DNA of 64,000 nucleotides from positions 1 through 64,000 of the forward strand of contig JBBMRB010000016.1 in NCBI GenBank assembly GCA_038900335.1, in the 5' to 3' direction. This document shows positions 1-7,832 of the stretch, piece by piece. Each line of letters opens with the position of its first letter. The first letter of the stretch is position 1. Made by a program: the position numbers and the translations under genes. Under the pieces are notes generated by a model. It made no database searches. It saw only the letters and a list, made by a program, of their open reading frames with translations, and was not told the origin of the DNA. Source of the stretch: Rs1 sp038900335 (GTDB lineage: Bacteria > Pseudomonadota > Gammaproteobacteria > Pseudomonadales > Balneatricaceae).

Positions 1-25
1 GGGAGCCGCAGGCATCGCGAAGCGA

Positions 26-44
26 TTGAAAGCACTGCTTTCAA
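26..44. repeat. Short perfect palindrome
   Basis: TTGAAAGCA at 26-34 and TGCTTTCAA at 36-44 are exact inverted copies separated by one base. It could be a hairpin or a protein-binding dyad. Nothing nearby shows which. Confidence 0.5.
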
Positions 45-90
45 CCCATTGTAGGTCATCTCACTTGCAGCAAAATATTGGGCTTGATTC

Positions 91-150
91 GAAGCTGCGC
101 TTGCGCACTCCCTCAAGGTTTACCACGCCAAGCTTTAGCTTGTATAACCA
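91..150 (+). repeat. Diverged direct repeat, copy 1
   Basis: This segment shares the run AGCTGCGCTTGCGCACTCCC and the following AAGGTTTAC-ACGCCAAGCTT pattern with 318-376, with scattered substitutions and small indels. It lies upstream of the terminator at 194-228; its partner lies downstream. Confidence 0.6.
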
Positions 151-193
151 ATACGATGACTCGCCAAGCTTGCTCTTTTTAAAACACATAAAG

Positions 194-228
194 AAAACCT
201 CGTACACTAAGTGTACGGGTTTTTTTTT
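194..228 (+). terminator. Intrinsic terminator
   Basis: CGTACACT (201-208) pairs with AGTGTACG (210-217). The stem is extended by CC/GG, and an A tract before it pairs with the long T tract after it. This is a classic rho-independent terminator for plus-strand transcription entering from the left. The A tract could let it act on both strands. Confidence 0.8.
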
Positions 229-317
229 CGTCTAACGCTTTTTGGCTATGACCGTACTCTCACATAGATGTGGGCATTTTTGCTGTATTAGAAGCACAGC
301 TTCGTAGCAAAAAGGCC

Positions 318-376
318 GTAGCTGCGCTTGCGCACTCCCCTAAGGTTTACAACGCCAAGCTTAGCGCTTATAACAC
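318..376 (+). repeat. Diverged direct repeat, copy 2
   Basis: Second copy of the element at 91-150. It begins within GTAGCTGCGCTTGCGCACTC and runs through the AAGCTTAGCGCTTATAAC region. Similarity fades after that. No coding function is apparent. Confidence 0.6.
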
Positions 377-589
377 CCCAATACCAAAGCGGTTGCTTTA
401 TCATAAATAGCCTATACATCCCCTTATCGCATCCAGCACTTACTGACTTATATCTATCACCATACTCAATCCTACATCTAGGATCTTTTTTGTCTTTAAG
501 ACTATTAATAAGATTAACTTGTGACTAAGATTAGTTATCGTAAATATTAATAGAACTTTGAGCAATTAAGTTATTTGTAGGGTAAATCA

Positions 590-1066
590 ATGAGTAAGCA
601 GATACTAAAGAGTAGTGATATTGCTGCTATGACAGGCACAACTAAAACTCATTTTTTAAATACCAATGCTGTGCGTATCGCTAAATCACTGGGCGATATG
701 ACAGGTATGAAAGGATTGGGTTTTCATCTTGTAGAAATAGAGCCAGGTCGTGAATCTACTGAATATCACTTACATCACTATGAGGATGAGTGTGTTTATA
801 TACTCTGTGGTGATGGTACTGTTACTTTGGCAGGTGAGGATTATCTAGTCAGTGCAGGGGATTTTATTGGCTATCCTTCAGGTGGTGAAGCGCATACGAT
901 GAAAAACACCGGTGAAGTTAATCTTGTCTGTCTAGTCGCGGGGCAGCGCCTAGATCATGATATTGCTGACTATCCTAATCTTGAAAAAAGACTTTACCGA
1001 AATAAGGGTAACAGTGAATTAGTTGATCATCACAATATTAGTGCGATTAGCGTCGCTAAAAAATAA
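590..1066 (+). CDS. Single-domain cupin protein
   Basis: A small (158-residue) cytoplasmic protein built around one cupin beta-barrel. The first cupin motif is visible as HLHHYEDE followed six residues later by glycine (about residues 60-76). The second motif, GDFIGYPSGGEAH, follows at about 90-102. The histidines and glutamate are the usual metal ligands, so a metal-binding enzyme or ligand-binding role is likely. The substrate cannot be read from the sequence. It starts at an ATG behind a weak GTAGGG site and is followed by a hairpin, so it is probably transcribed alone. Its neighbour on the other strand is an ABC importer operon, which does not define its role. Cupin assignment is secure; function is unknown. 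Confidence 0.8.
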   Translation: MSKQILKSSDIAAMTGTTKTHFLNTNAVRIAKSLGDMTGMKGLGFHLVEIEPGRESTEYHLHHYEDECVYILCGDGTVTLAGEDYLVSAGDFIGYPSGGEAHTMKNTGEVNLVCLVAGQRLDHDIADYPNLEKRLYRNKGNSELVDHHNISAISVAKK

Positions 1067-1078
1067 ATAAGGATAATC

Positions 1079-1108
1079 AAAAGACCTTAGGCTGAAAATA
1101 AGGTCTTT
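1079..1108. terminator. Hairpin terminator between convergent genes
   Basis: AAAGACCTTA (1080-1089) is matched by TAAGGTCTTT (1099-1108). The stem lies between the cupin gene (plus) and the ABC permease gene (minus). T tracts are short on both sides, so it may be a modest terminator serving both directions. Confidence 0.6.
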
Positions 1109-1205
1109 AGTGATTAAGACAAATATCTAAATATTTATTATTGTTTTACTGCACAACTGATTATTAGCAGTGATAAAAGTTAGAAAATAACTATATTTAT
1201 TTGGT

Positions 1206-2015
1206 TTATGTACGCCAATCAAGTAATCGCTTTTCGAACCAGCCAATAACAGCACTGACAGTGACACCTAAAATAGAGAGTATAGTGACACCAACGAAAA
1301 GGCGTTCTAAGTTGTAAAGAGAGCCCGCTTCTAGAATATATGCTCCAATACCGTATTCAGCTCCCAGCATTTCTGCAGCGACTAGCAAAATAATGGCGAT
1401 AGCAAAGCTCACTCGTAACCCTGACAAAATACCAGGCATGGCGCCAGGCAATACAATTTTGGTAACAATTGAGAACCAAGATAGCGAAAAGCTTTGGCCC
1501 ATACGTATTAAAGAGCGATCAACATTATCGACAGCACCATAGGTTGCAACCACTGTTGGGGTAAAAGTGCCAAAGGCGATTAATGCATACTTTGAAGGCT
1601 CATCGATACCAAACCAGATAACAAATAATGGCAATAAGGCTATTTTAGGGATCGGGAAAATCGCAGCAACCACTGGCACAAGACTGCTACGTGCTAGCGA
1701 AAATAAGCCGATCAGAATCCCTACACATATGCCAAAAGAGGCACCTAGTGATGCACCGACTATAAGTCTGCTTACTGATGGGATTAAATGTTCCCATAGC
1801 AGTCCACTTTGCCAAAGTTCTATAAAGGTTGCGAAAACATCTGATGGGCGCGGTAATGTTAAACTGGAAATAAACCCAGAACGTGTACCTATTTCTATTA
1901 ATGATATTAATAAAAAGAAAACCACAAAGCCAACCCATTTCTTAGATTTTGGCGTAAACCCGCCGCCACGAAAATCTATGGTCTTTTGTGTCACTTGTTT
2001 TACATCATTAGACAT
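1206..2015 (-). CDS. NitT/TauT-family ABC transporter permease
   Basis: An inner-membrane permease of 269 residues with about six hydrophobic segments. It belongs to the SsuC/TauC/ThiX type of binding-protein-dependent transporters. The cytoplasmic loop with the EAA-like stretch (about residues 165-190) should contact the ATPase. I start it at the ATG at 2015 rather than 2048: AGGAGA lies eight bases upstream, and the start then overlaps the ATPase stop by eight bases, a normal coupled arrangement. It is the last gene of a GntR - binding protein - ATPase - permease run. The ligand is not determined; this family carries sulfonates, nitrate, pyrimidines and other small molecules. Confidence 0.88.
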   Translation of the reverse strand: MSNDVKQVTQKTIDFRGGGFTPKSKKWVGFVVFFLLISLIEIGTRSGFISSLTLPRPSDVFATFIELWQSGLLWEHLIPSVSRLIVGASLGASFGICVGILIGLFSLARSSLVPVVAAIFPIPKIALLPLFVIWFGIDEPSKYALIAFGTFTPTVVATYGAVDNVDRSLIRMGQSFSLSWFSIVTKIVLPGAMPGILSGLRVSFAIAIILLVAAEMLGAEYGIGAYILEAGSLYNLERLFVGVTILSILGVTVSAVIGWFEKRLLDWRT

Positions 2016-2775
2016 GGACCATCTCCTGATCGGCTTGTACGGCTTCATCTCTCATAAGATTCCATAGATGCTTTTGTTGGCGCTCAAGTTCAGCATCGCC
2101 TAAATGTCTATCAGCTAAGGGGATGTCAATATCAACAATTTCACGAATGCGGCCAGGTCTGCGCGAGAGCACAACTATTGAGTGACCTAACCTGACTGCT
2201 TCATTTAAATTATGAGTCACATAAACTGCGGTAAAAGGTTCACGAGTCCACAATGCAACTAAATCATCCATTAGCAGTTCGCGTGTCTGGCTATCTAGTG
2301 CTGATAGCGGCTCATCCATCAACATGACTGCAGGTTTTACTGCTAAAGCACGAGCAATGGCGACACGTTGCTTCATGCCGCCTGAGAGCTGTTTAGGTAG
2401 AGCTTTGCGAAAGTCAGTAAGATTGGTACGAGCTAAGACATCGGTGATTATCTCATCTGACTGGCTATCGCGTATGCCGTGATCTTCAAGCACAAGGCTA
2501 ATATTACCTTGCACTGTACGCCAAGGTAGTAACGCAAAGTCTTGGAAAATATAGGTCAAAGGGTTGATACTTTGAGCAGGCGGTTCTCCCAATTGCATTA
2601 CTTGACCAGCAGTGGGTTTTTCTAGCCCGCCAATGAGTCGTAATAAAGTTGATTTACCACAGCCAGAAGGTCCTACAATACAGACGATTTTACCGGCGGG
2701 GATATCAAGATTAATATCTTGCATCACTTCCATATCACCATAGTGATGACCAATGCCTTTAAGTCGAAGATCCAT
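2008..2775 (-). CDS. NitT/TauT-family ABC transporter ATPase
   Basis: A 255-residue nucleotide-binding subunit. Walker A is GPSGCGKST (near residue 35), the signature is LSGGMKQR (near 130), and Walker B is VMLMDEP, followed by a D-loop SALD and the switch histidine in YVTHN. The order and length match the SsuB/TauB group. It overlaps the permease start by eight bases and follows the binding-protein gene after a 60-base gap, so the three are one operon. The protein should sit on the inner face of the membrane and hydrolyse ATP to drive uptake of the ligand selected by the binding protein. Confidence 0.92.
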   Translation of the reverse strand: MDLRLKGIGHHYGDMEVMQDINLDIPAGKIVCIVGPSGCGKSTLLRLIGGLEKPTAGQVMQLGEPPAQSINPLTYIFQDFALLPWRTVQGNISLVLEDHGIRDSQSDEIITDVLARTNLTDFRKALPKQLSGGMKQRVAIARALAVKPAVMLMDEPLSALDSQTRELLMDDLVALWTREPFTAVYVTHNLNEAVRLGHSIVVLSRRPGRIREIVDIDIPLADRHLGDAELERQQKHLWNLMRDEAVQADQEMVHV

Positions 2776-2835
2776 AAACTACCTTAATATTTTGTTAATG
2801 AGGGCGAGATAGCGATCACTCGCCCAATGTAAGTG

Positions 2836-3855
2836 CTATTTTGAATAAGAGGCATCGACTAAGGTATCGATGGTAATACTGTCTTTAATCAATTTTTCTG
2901 ATTTAAACCAATCTAGCTGATCTTGTACAGATTCCATGTTTAAAGCGGCATTGGGGCTAATGCGCATGGCACCATTGCGAATACTAGGTGCCGCCTTTTC
3001 GTAGGGACGATCTGCATAGACATATTTATGAATCAGTTTTACCATATCATCAGCGGCTTCATCACCGGCGGTTTTGTCTACTAAAGCGGCATTGAAATCA
3101 GCAGCGCCTTTGGAGAATGCACGCAAGAAAGCTTGTGATGTATCGCGTTGATTAGCAGCATGATCTGCTGAGGTGAAAATAACGGTGACCTGGTAATTAG
3201 GAATATAATCAGCAACGTTACCAATAATATGAACGGCGCCGCCTTTGTCTAAAGGTTTAGCGATATGAGGAACAATAGACCAGGCATCAACTTGTCCTGA
3301 TTTCATTGCTCCGATGATAGCGCCTACTTTTTGTAGTGGTTTGAATGAGAGCTCAATGTTTTCTTGCGCCGCTATTTTGGCGCCCATGTAGTGAAAAGAC
3401 GATCCTGATTGGGTTACAGCATATGATTTACCATCAAGCTGTGCCGGTGCTGTAATGCCTGCTTTAAATGCTTTATCGGACACTAATATTTTTTGGCCAT
3501 CAATTCCTGGCTCTTCCATTAATGCTCCGCCAATTACTTTCGTGGCGCCTTTTTCAGCCAGTGAAATTAAGCCGCCAGAGATGGCAGTGATTGCATAGTC
3601 AATATCTTTAGATGCAACAGCGACAGCGAGTGGTTGTGCCGCTTGGAAGAATCTAAGGGTGACGTCTAAGCCCTGTTCTTTAAAGTAACCGCGTTCAAAA
3701 GCGACGAAACTAGCGGCGTGACTGGTGAAACGCAACGCACCGACATTGATTTGCGTATTTTGTCCATAACTAGGTAGGGCAACTAACATCGAGGCAGCGA
3801 CAGTGCTGACTAATGTAATAACTTTTAATGTTGCTCTTCGCGATATTTTCTTCAT
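2836..3855 (-). CDS. NMT1/SsuA-like periplasmic substrate-binding protein
   Basis: A 339-residue exported binding protein. The N-terminus has a basic region (MKKISRRATLK), a hydrophobic core and a small-residue cleavage region near PSYGQ, a Sec signal peptide without a lipobox cysteine. The mature part starts with the typical strand INVGALRFT, then GYFKEQGLDV, as in the NMT1/SsuA/TauA family of NitT/TauT importers. AAGGAAG precedes the ATG. Its ligand is unresolved. Families of this fold bind alkanesulfonates, taurine, nitrate or thiamine pyrimidine precursors. TenA lies about 1.8 kb away, which makes a pyrimidine ligand worth considering, but no TPP riboswitch is seen and the regulator is GntR-type. 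Confidence 0.85.
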   Translation of the reverse strand: MKKISRRATLKVITLVSTVAASMLVALPSYGQNTQINVGALRFTSHAASFVAFERGYFKEQGLDVTLRFFQAAQPLAVAVASKDIDYAITAISGGLISLAEKGATKVIGGALMEEPGIDGQKILVSDKAFKAGITAPAQLDGKSYAVTQSGSSFHYMGAKIAAQENIELSFKPLQKVGAIIGAMKSGQVDAWSIVPHIAKPLDKGGAVHIIGNVADYIPNYQVTVIFTSADHAANQRDTSQAFLRAFSKGAADFNAALVDKTAGDEAADDMVKLIHKYVYADRPYEKAAPSIRNGAMRISPNAALNMESVQDQLDWFKSEKLIKDSITIDTLVDASYSK

Positions 3856-3916
3856 GATGCTTCCTTTTATTGTTATTAGTGTGAGTAATAGATTTAAGTG
3901 ACGCTCTAGTTAAATA

Positions 3917-4576
3917 CTAAAGGGTTAGATTAGCTGCAATGTTTTGCTGTAGCAGGCTTGTGGCCGTATCGCAATCGCGAGCTAAAATTGCCTGAACGAG
4001 TCGATTGTTATTATCTGCTATTAACGTGAAATTTAATTGCCCCTCCCTTAGTGCTGTTAAGCTAAAGCGGCGAGATTGGTCAAATAGCTGCTTTTGAGCA
4101 GTAATTAAGCGAGGAGACCCGCAAGCAGCAGCCAGACTCATATGAAATTGGCGATTAGCATCATCCCAAGCTAACGCGGCATCTATAGGGGAGTTAATGA
4201 CATTTTCTTGTGCGCGCACCAGTGCATGGTGAGCCGCTATTATTTGGCCCTCCCACTTAACATTTGTGTGTTGTAGAGACCATTGCAGCGACAGTTTTTC
4301 AATTTCACAGCGTAATCGTATGATGTCCTGTAAATCATCTACAGTGGCAGAGCTTACTCTAAAGCCACGTTGTGCATTAGCCTCTACTAAACCTTGGGTG
4401 CTTAATAGCGTAAGCGCTTCGCGCAATGAGTGGCTAGATCCACCGTAACGTGTTCGCAGCTCTTCAATCTTTAACCGTGAATCGGGGGCAAGTTCGCCAA
4501 ATGAGATATCTCTGCGAATGGCACTGGCTAACAAACTGACGACTGTTTCATTGTTATTATTATTAGAGAAAATCAT
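3917..4576 (-). CDS. GntR/FadR-family transcriptional regulator (FCD type)
   Basis: A 219-residue regulator with an N-terminal winged helix (residues about 10-75, including SLREALTLLSTQGLVEANAQRG) and a C-terminal all-helical FCD-like effector domain. It is the first gene of the NitT/TauT transporter run, 61 bases ahead of the binding-protein start, so it probably controls that operon and itself. An inverted repeat of TATGACACA just upstream is a candidate binding site. The helix-turn-helix differs from the family pattern only mildly (GGSSHSLREAL in place of the usual VSRSPVREAL). The effector is unknown and presumably is the transported compound or a derivative. Confidence 0.87.
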   Translation of the reverse strand: MIFSNNNNNETVVSLLASAIRRDISFGELAPDSRLKIEELRTRYGGSSHSLREALTLLSTQGLVEANAQRGFRVSSATVDDLQDIIRLRCEIEKLSLQWSLQHTNVKWEGQIIAAHHALVRAQENVINSPIDAALAWDDANRQFHMSLAAACGSPRLITAQKQLFDQSRRFSLTALREGQLNFTLIADNNNRLVQAILARDCDTATSLLQQNIAANLTL

Positions 4577-4598
4577 AAATTTCCAACAGAACTAAAAA

Positions 4599-4661
4599 TA
4601 TGACACATTATTTACACTATCAACACAAAGATAGTCAAGAAGAAGTTAGTTTTGTGTCATA
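4599..4661. promoter_or_regulatory. Candidate GntR operator pair
   Basis: TATGACACA (4599-4607) and TGTGTCATA (4653-4661) are exact inverted copies 45 bases apart, located 23 to 85 bases upstream of the GntR start codon. The spacing suits two half-sites or two separate operators bound by a dimeric repressor. No promoter boxes were assigned. Confidence 0.45.
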
Positions 4662-4909
4662 AATGAGCGTGGAAATTTTCAGCTATCATTGTCTAACTCG
4701 TTGTAGCAAGAGGAGCGTAGCGCATATATTATTCAATATAGCTTACTATTGTTGGCTTGCGTTTGTTTGTGGGCTCGCTCGATAAAACGTACCTAGCATA
4801 TATTGGCTAGCGCCTAATCTAGCGGCATCAACACCTGCGTTATGGCCAAAGTAATGCATAAGTGGGTGCTCATAGAGCAGCAGGTAAATTAGTTATTACA
4901 CAAATTAAT

Positions 4910-4977
4910 AAGGAGGTGAGTAGCTATTTGTAATGTTGATATTTTATAGCGAGTATTTTATGGTGGCAGTAGGTTAA
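4910..4977 (+). other. Possible leader peptide behind a perfect Shine-Dalgarno
   Basis: AAGGAGGTGA (4910-4919) matches the 16S tail over its full length. The next ATG (4933) opens a frame of only 14 codons ending at 4977, 18 bases before the acetyltransferase ATG. The gap from the site to the ATG is long (about 16 bases), so this may not be translated at all. I record it because such a strong site without a gene is unusual. Confidence 0.2.
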
Positions 4978-4995
4978 ATTAGTTAGGGGTAGACT

Positions 4996-5526
4996 ATGGA
5001 CAGTCATTTCTTTTCAGTTACACCGTTGTTTAAAACCAAGCGTTTGCAGGTGATAGATACAATAAAGTTTATTATGGATGATGAGTTATCATTGCTGCTT
5101 AATCTTGCTGTTATTCAGCTTTTGTCCCCAGAGGTGGTTAAATCACTGCCTTGCTCCTTTCATCACATAAATAATAGCCAACAAGCCGCTGCTTGGTTAG
5201 AGCGAATGCAACAAGAAGGGCAAGTATTAGTGGTTGTCGATGATGTTAGTAAGGCTATGATAGGCTTTGTTTTTCTTTTTCAATCAAACGATAACATAGT
5301 GCATCTAGGCTATTTACTAGGTGAGCTATACTGGTCTCAAGGCTACGGTTATGAGTTATTAACAGGTTTACTGCTTTGCTGTAAACAAAAGCAGCTAGCT
5401 AAAACATTGGTGGCAGGGGTTGATAGCTTAAATGTTGGCTCAGCTAGGTTGTTGGAGAAAGTAGGCTTTATCGCGGATAACACTAATAATGATGAATCGG
5501 TCTTTTATCAATATGACATTATTTGA
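4996..5526 (+). CDS. GNAT-family N-acetyltransferase (RimJ/RimL-like)
   Basis: A 176-residue cytoplasmic acetyltransferase. The N-terminal FKTKRLQV resembles the start of RimJ/RimL-type enzymes. The acetyl-CoA loop region reads ELYWSQGYGYELL (about 113-125), and the late motif NVGSARLLEKVGF (about 148-160) is typical of the family. The middle section is more diverged, so the acceptor, which could be a protein N-terminus or a small amine, cannot be predicted. AGGGG lies six bases before the ATG. It converges with tenA, with a strong hairpin between them. Confidence 0.8.
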   Translation: MDSHFFSVTPLFKTKRLQVIDTIKFIMDDELSLLLNLAVIQLLSPEVVKSLPCSFHHINNSQQAAAWLERMQQEGQVLVVVDDVSKAMIGFVFLFQSNDNIVHLGYLLGELYWSQGYGYELLTGLLLCCKQKQLAKTLVAGVDSLNVGSARLLEKVGFIADNTNNDESVFYQYDII

Positions 5527-5569
5527 TATATGAACGGATTATGTTTCTGGTCGCTACTTATTTAAGTGA

Positions 5570-5601
5570 CAGGCAGTTAAGTGATCATCAATAACTGCCT
5601 G
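5570..5601. terminator. Bidirectional hairpin between convergent genes
   Basis: CAGGCAGTTA (5570-5579) and TAACTGCCTG (5592-5601) form an exact ten-base-pair stem with a 12-base loop between the acetyltransferase gene and tenA. T tracts are poor, so termination strength is uncertain. Confidence 0.6.
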
Positions 5602-5609
5602 TTGGTAGA

Positions 5610-6260
5610 TCAGGCTTGGTAACAGGCATCAAAGAATTGGCGCTCAAGTAATACCGCCTGTTGGAAATAATCGCTAATCTCTGCTTGCTCATCATTATTT
5701 GCAGCTAGATAAGCGCTATCTAACTGGCTGCGTAAATGCTCTACAACTGATTCAAAGTATTCACCTGCGTGCAAGTTTATCCATTGTGCAAAATAAAAGG
5801 GCAGTGAATCTGCTCTATCAGCGACAGGCTGTGCCCAGCTTAAATAAACCCACTCTGCAACACTTAAAACAGCAACCATGTTGCCATAGTTACCACTGTT
5901 CGCAGCTTTTAACATTAATGCTTGAAAGTCGCTGGTTGGTGTTAATAAATTAGGCTGTTCTTGCTCAGATAGAGGCACATTAAGCGCTTGAAATGAGCGT
6001 TGAAAATAAGTGTTTTCAGGGCCTGCGATAATACCTAAGAAAGCCGCTAACGGCAGTCTATCTGCCAGTGTTGGCGCATTGTGAATAGCGCTAGCAGCCA
6101 GGCGTACAAAATTATCTATAAAGCTGTAGTCTTGCGCTAGGTATGTCCGCATTTTATCTAAAGGTAGTGTGCCTTGAGCGAGCTCTTGGCAAAAAGCATG
6201 GCTGCTAGCGGCTTGCCAGTTTTCAATGCATGAATTTTTAAGCAGGTCACTTGGACGCAT
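5610..6260 (-). CDS. tenA: TenA-family protein (aminopyrimidine salvage) lacking the usual cysteine
   Basis: A 216-residue all-helical TenA/thiaminase II homologue. Family features include YLAQDYSFIDNFVR (about 40-53) and the C-terminal region with a conserved glutamate (LLERQFFD). These enzymes hydrolyse aminopyrimidine degradation products of thiamine to regenerate HMP. In the segment where the classical enzymes have the active-site cysteine (LLPCFW), this protein reads LSVAEW at about 132-137, so cysteine is replaced and a glutamate sits next to it. That fits the cysteine-less TenA subclass, whose exact substrate may differ. GAGGATAG precedes the ATG. It ends in a shared hairpin and appears to be a single-gene unit. 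Confidence 0.85.
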   Translation of the reverse strand: MRPSDLLKNSCIENWQAASSHAFCQELAQGTLPLDKMRTYLAQDYSFIDNFVRLAASAIHNAPTLADRLPLAAFLGIIAGPENTYFQRSFQALNVPLSEQEQPNLLTPTSDFQALMLKAANSGNYGNMVAVLSVAEWVYLSWAQPVADRADSLPFYFAQWINLHAGEYFESVVEHLRSQLDSAYLAANNDEQAEISDYFQQAVLLERQFFDACYQA

Positions 6261-6352
6261 GTTCTATCCTCAATATGGTTTACATGTATTTTATTATCTA
6301 CTTAGAATTAAGCAGATTCACAGGTGCTATTTAAAATTGCAACGGGCGATGA

Positions 6353-7102
6353 TTACACGCCACGTTTATCACTCCATATTCGAACATGAGTTCGATCACA
6401 ATAAATATAGTTGTGCTTAGTACACAGATCGACAACCGCTTGATCATTGTTAGCGAGTGCCTGCACCGTATCACCTAGGGGCATTAAATAGACATCAATG
6501 TGTGCAGCAGCGGCAGTAATCTGCTTTATCTGTGTTAAACAAGATTGCGCCTCTTGCTTATTCACTACAAACTTAAAGTAGCAATCTGTACTATTATCAA
6601 CGATGTTTTTAATCGCTTGTGGGTTAATTCTTTTTTGTACAGGCTCATTTGCATTGGCAAGTTTAACACTCATAGAGAACAATACATGTTGCTGATAATT
6701 TTCTGTAAACTGGATGGCTATTGATGCATTAGTTTCAATTGTAACCTGCTGCTTTTGCTTATAAAAATGCGCTAGTAATGCTTGAAAGTCTGCTTTTTTC
6801 CAAAATAATAATGGCTCGCCACCGCTGATAACAATATCGTATTTACTATCACCGCACAAAGCGCTTACCTGCTCGATAATGTCTGTACTCGTTTGCTTTT
6901 TCCACTGGCTTTTAAAACAGGGGTCGACAGCATAATAAGTATCGCAACCTAATTTTTTTTGACCTTTATCATCAACATATTGAACAGCAAATCCAGAGCA
7001 GCTTAAATTACAGCGCGCCAGGCGAATAAAAATCGACGGCCTGCCCACTCGCTTACCTTCGCCTTGGACAGTAGGGCCAAATATTTCACTAACATCAAGC
7101 AT
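6353..7102 (-). CDS. queE: 7-carboxy-7-deazaguanine synthase QueE (variant cluster motif)
   Basis: A 249-residue radical SAM enzyme that contracts carboxytetrahydropterin to 7-carboxy-7-deazaguanine in queuosine (preQ0) synthesis. The diagnostic start FGPTVQGEG, then IFIRLARCNLSC, and ISGGEPL (SAM-binding region) are present. The three cluster cysteines are C31, C35 and C53. The last two are separated by 17 residues instead of two, so a loop is inserted before the conserved CDT. I start it at the ATG at 7102, where ATGCTTGA overlaps the queD stop; the in-frame TTG at 7132 would add ten residues with no better ribosome site. It is translationally coupled to queD. Confidence 0.88.
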   Translation of the reverse strand: MLDVSEIFGPTVQGEGKRVGRPSIFIRLARCNLSCSGFAVQYVDDKGQKKLGCDTYYAVDPCFKSQWKKQTSTDIIEQVSALCGDSKYDIVISGGEPLLFWKKADFQALLAHFYKQKQQVTIETNASIAIQFTENYQQHVLFSMSVKLANANEPVQKRINPQAIKNIVDNSTDCYFKFVVNKQEAQSCLTQIKQITAAAAHIDVYLMPLGDTVQALANNDQAVVDLCTKHNYIYCDRTHVRIWSDKRGV

Positions 7103-7631
7103 AGACAGTGCTTTTACTCTTTGGTGTTTCAAGGAACTCTAAATGAGATACTTCAATATTGATGGTTTGCATTTTTTTCTGCACGACGCCTAGCAACCAG
7201 GCAGATAAATTTTCACTGGTTGGTACATAATCAACTAAAATAAAGCCTTCATACAGCTCTATCACATGCGTTGGCTGATCTTGTACTAAGCACAAATTAG
7301 GGGTGTAATAGCCCTCCTCATGCAGTGTTAAATTGTTTCTATCACTGAAGTGTGGCAACAGTGTGTCAAAAAGAGGATCATTAATGTCTAAAATAAACTT
7401 ATGATCTAGTGTTTGGTCTAGGAACCTTTTAAACCAGTTAAGGTGCTTGAAATCTGTCACCATACCATTGATTAAACGATCCGCGCTGAGATGCACAATC
7501 ACCTTGCCTTGATGACCATGTAAATGCCGACAAGATAAGCACTCATCTAATGCAAAATCGGGATTCAATGTTTGTGACCACACGCGATGGCCGTAACAAA
7601 AATCAAATTCTTTCGCTATATCCCACTTCAT
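7095..7631 (-). CDS. queD: 6-carboxytetrahydropterin synthase QueD
   Basis: A 178-residue pterin synthase-fold enzyme that makes 6-carboxy-5,6,7,8-tetrahydropterin from dihydroneopterin triphosphate, the step before QueE. The zinc ligands H15, H38 and H40 are present, and C34 precedes them with the spacing of the family (C-x3-HGH). The protein is longer than the common 120-residue form, with an extended segment around residues 70-130 and an EL-Y pair (IELYEGF). The gene overlaps queE by eight bases in the same transcript. QueC and QueF are not in the window. Confidence 0.88.
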   Translation of the reverse strand: MKWDIAKEFDFCYGHRVWSQTLNPDFALDECLSCRHLHGHQGKVIVHLSADRLINGMVTDFKHLNWFKRFLDQTLDHKFILDINDPLFDTLLPHFSDRNNLTLHEEGYYTPNLCLVQDQPTHVIELYEGFILVDYVPTSENLSAWLLGVVQKKMQTINIEVSHLEFLETPKSKSTVYA

Positions 7632-7832
7632 TTTACGACCTTATTGGCAAAAGACGATTTTTATATCGAACCTTTCACGCTAATTAATTGTTAATACCTA
7701 ATTACTGGATTTTAACAGATCCTAGGCCTCGCTGTAACTGAGCTTTGACAATTTAGAGGTTGCGGTTTTTTTTAAGGAGCCTACTATTATATTAGTCAGT
7801 CTATTTGATAGATCACAGGATTGTGGAAAAAC

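Larger units (their letters stand above)
1..589. other. Gene-poor leader region with repeats
   Basis: I find no convincing gene in this 589-base stretch. It contains a short palindrome near its left end, two diverged copies of a roughly 60-base repeat, and one strong intrinsic terminator, which probably ends a transcript entering from outside the window. Open frames at 26-235 and 328-528 run through the repeats, have no family resemblance and show no good ribosome binding site, so I do not call them genes. Confidence 0.6.
4577..4995. other. Divergent intergenic region
   Basis: 419 bases between the GntR gene (minus) and an acetyltransferase gene (plus). It holds the TGACACA inverted repeat near the GntR start and, at 4910-4919, an unusually complete Shine-Dalgarno sequence with only a very short frame behind it. 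The remainder shows nothing I can name. Confidence 0.5.

Noticed and set aside
26..235. Open frame of 69 codons at the left end
   Set aside because: It runs through repeats and a terminator hairpin, has no plausible ribosome site and no protein-like motif.
1567..2067. 166-codon frame opposite the permease gene
   Set aside because: It lies antisense to a clear ABC permease; the sequence is a mirror of its membrane-helix codons and has no family features.
3856..4600. Possible TPP riboswitch controlling the importer near tenA
   Set aside because: No CTGAGA-type THI element or matching arms in the leaders of the binding-protein gene or the GntR gene.
7632..7832. Possible preQ1 riboswitch before queD
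   Set aside because: The minus-strand leader has a purine/A-rich stretch, but I could not fit the H-type pseudoknot core of any preQ1 class. A covariance-model search would settle it.
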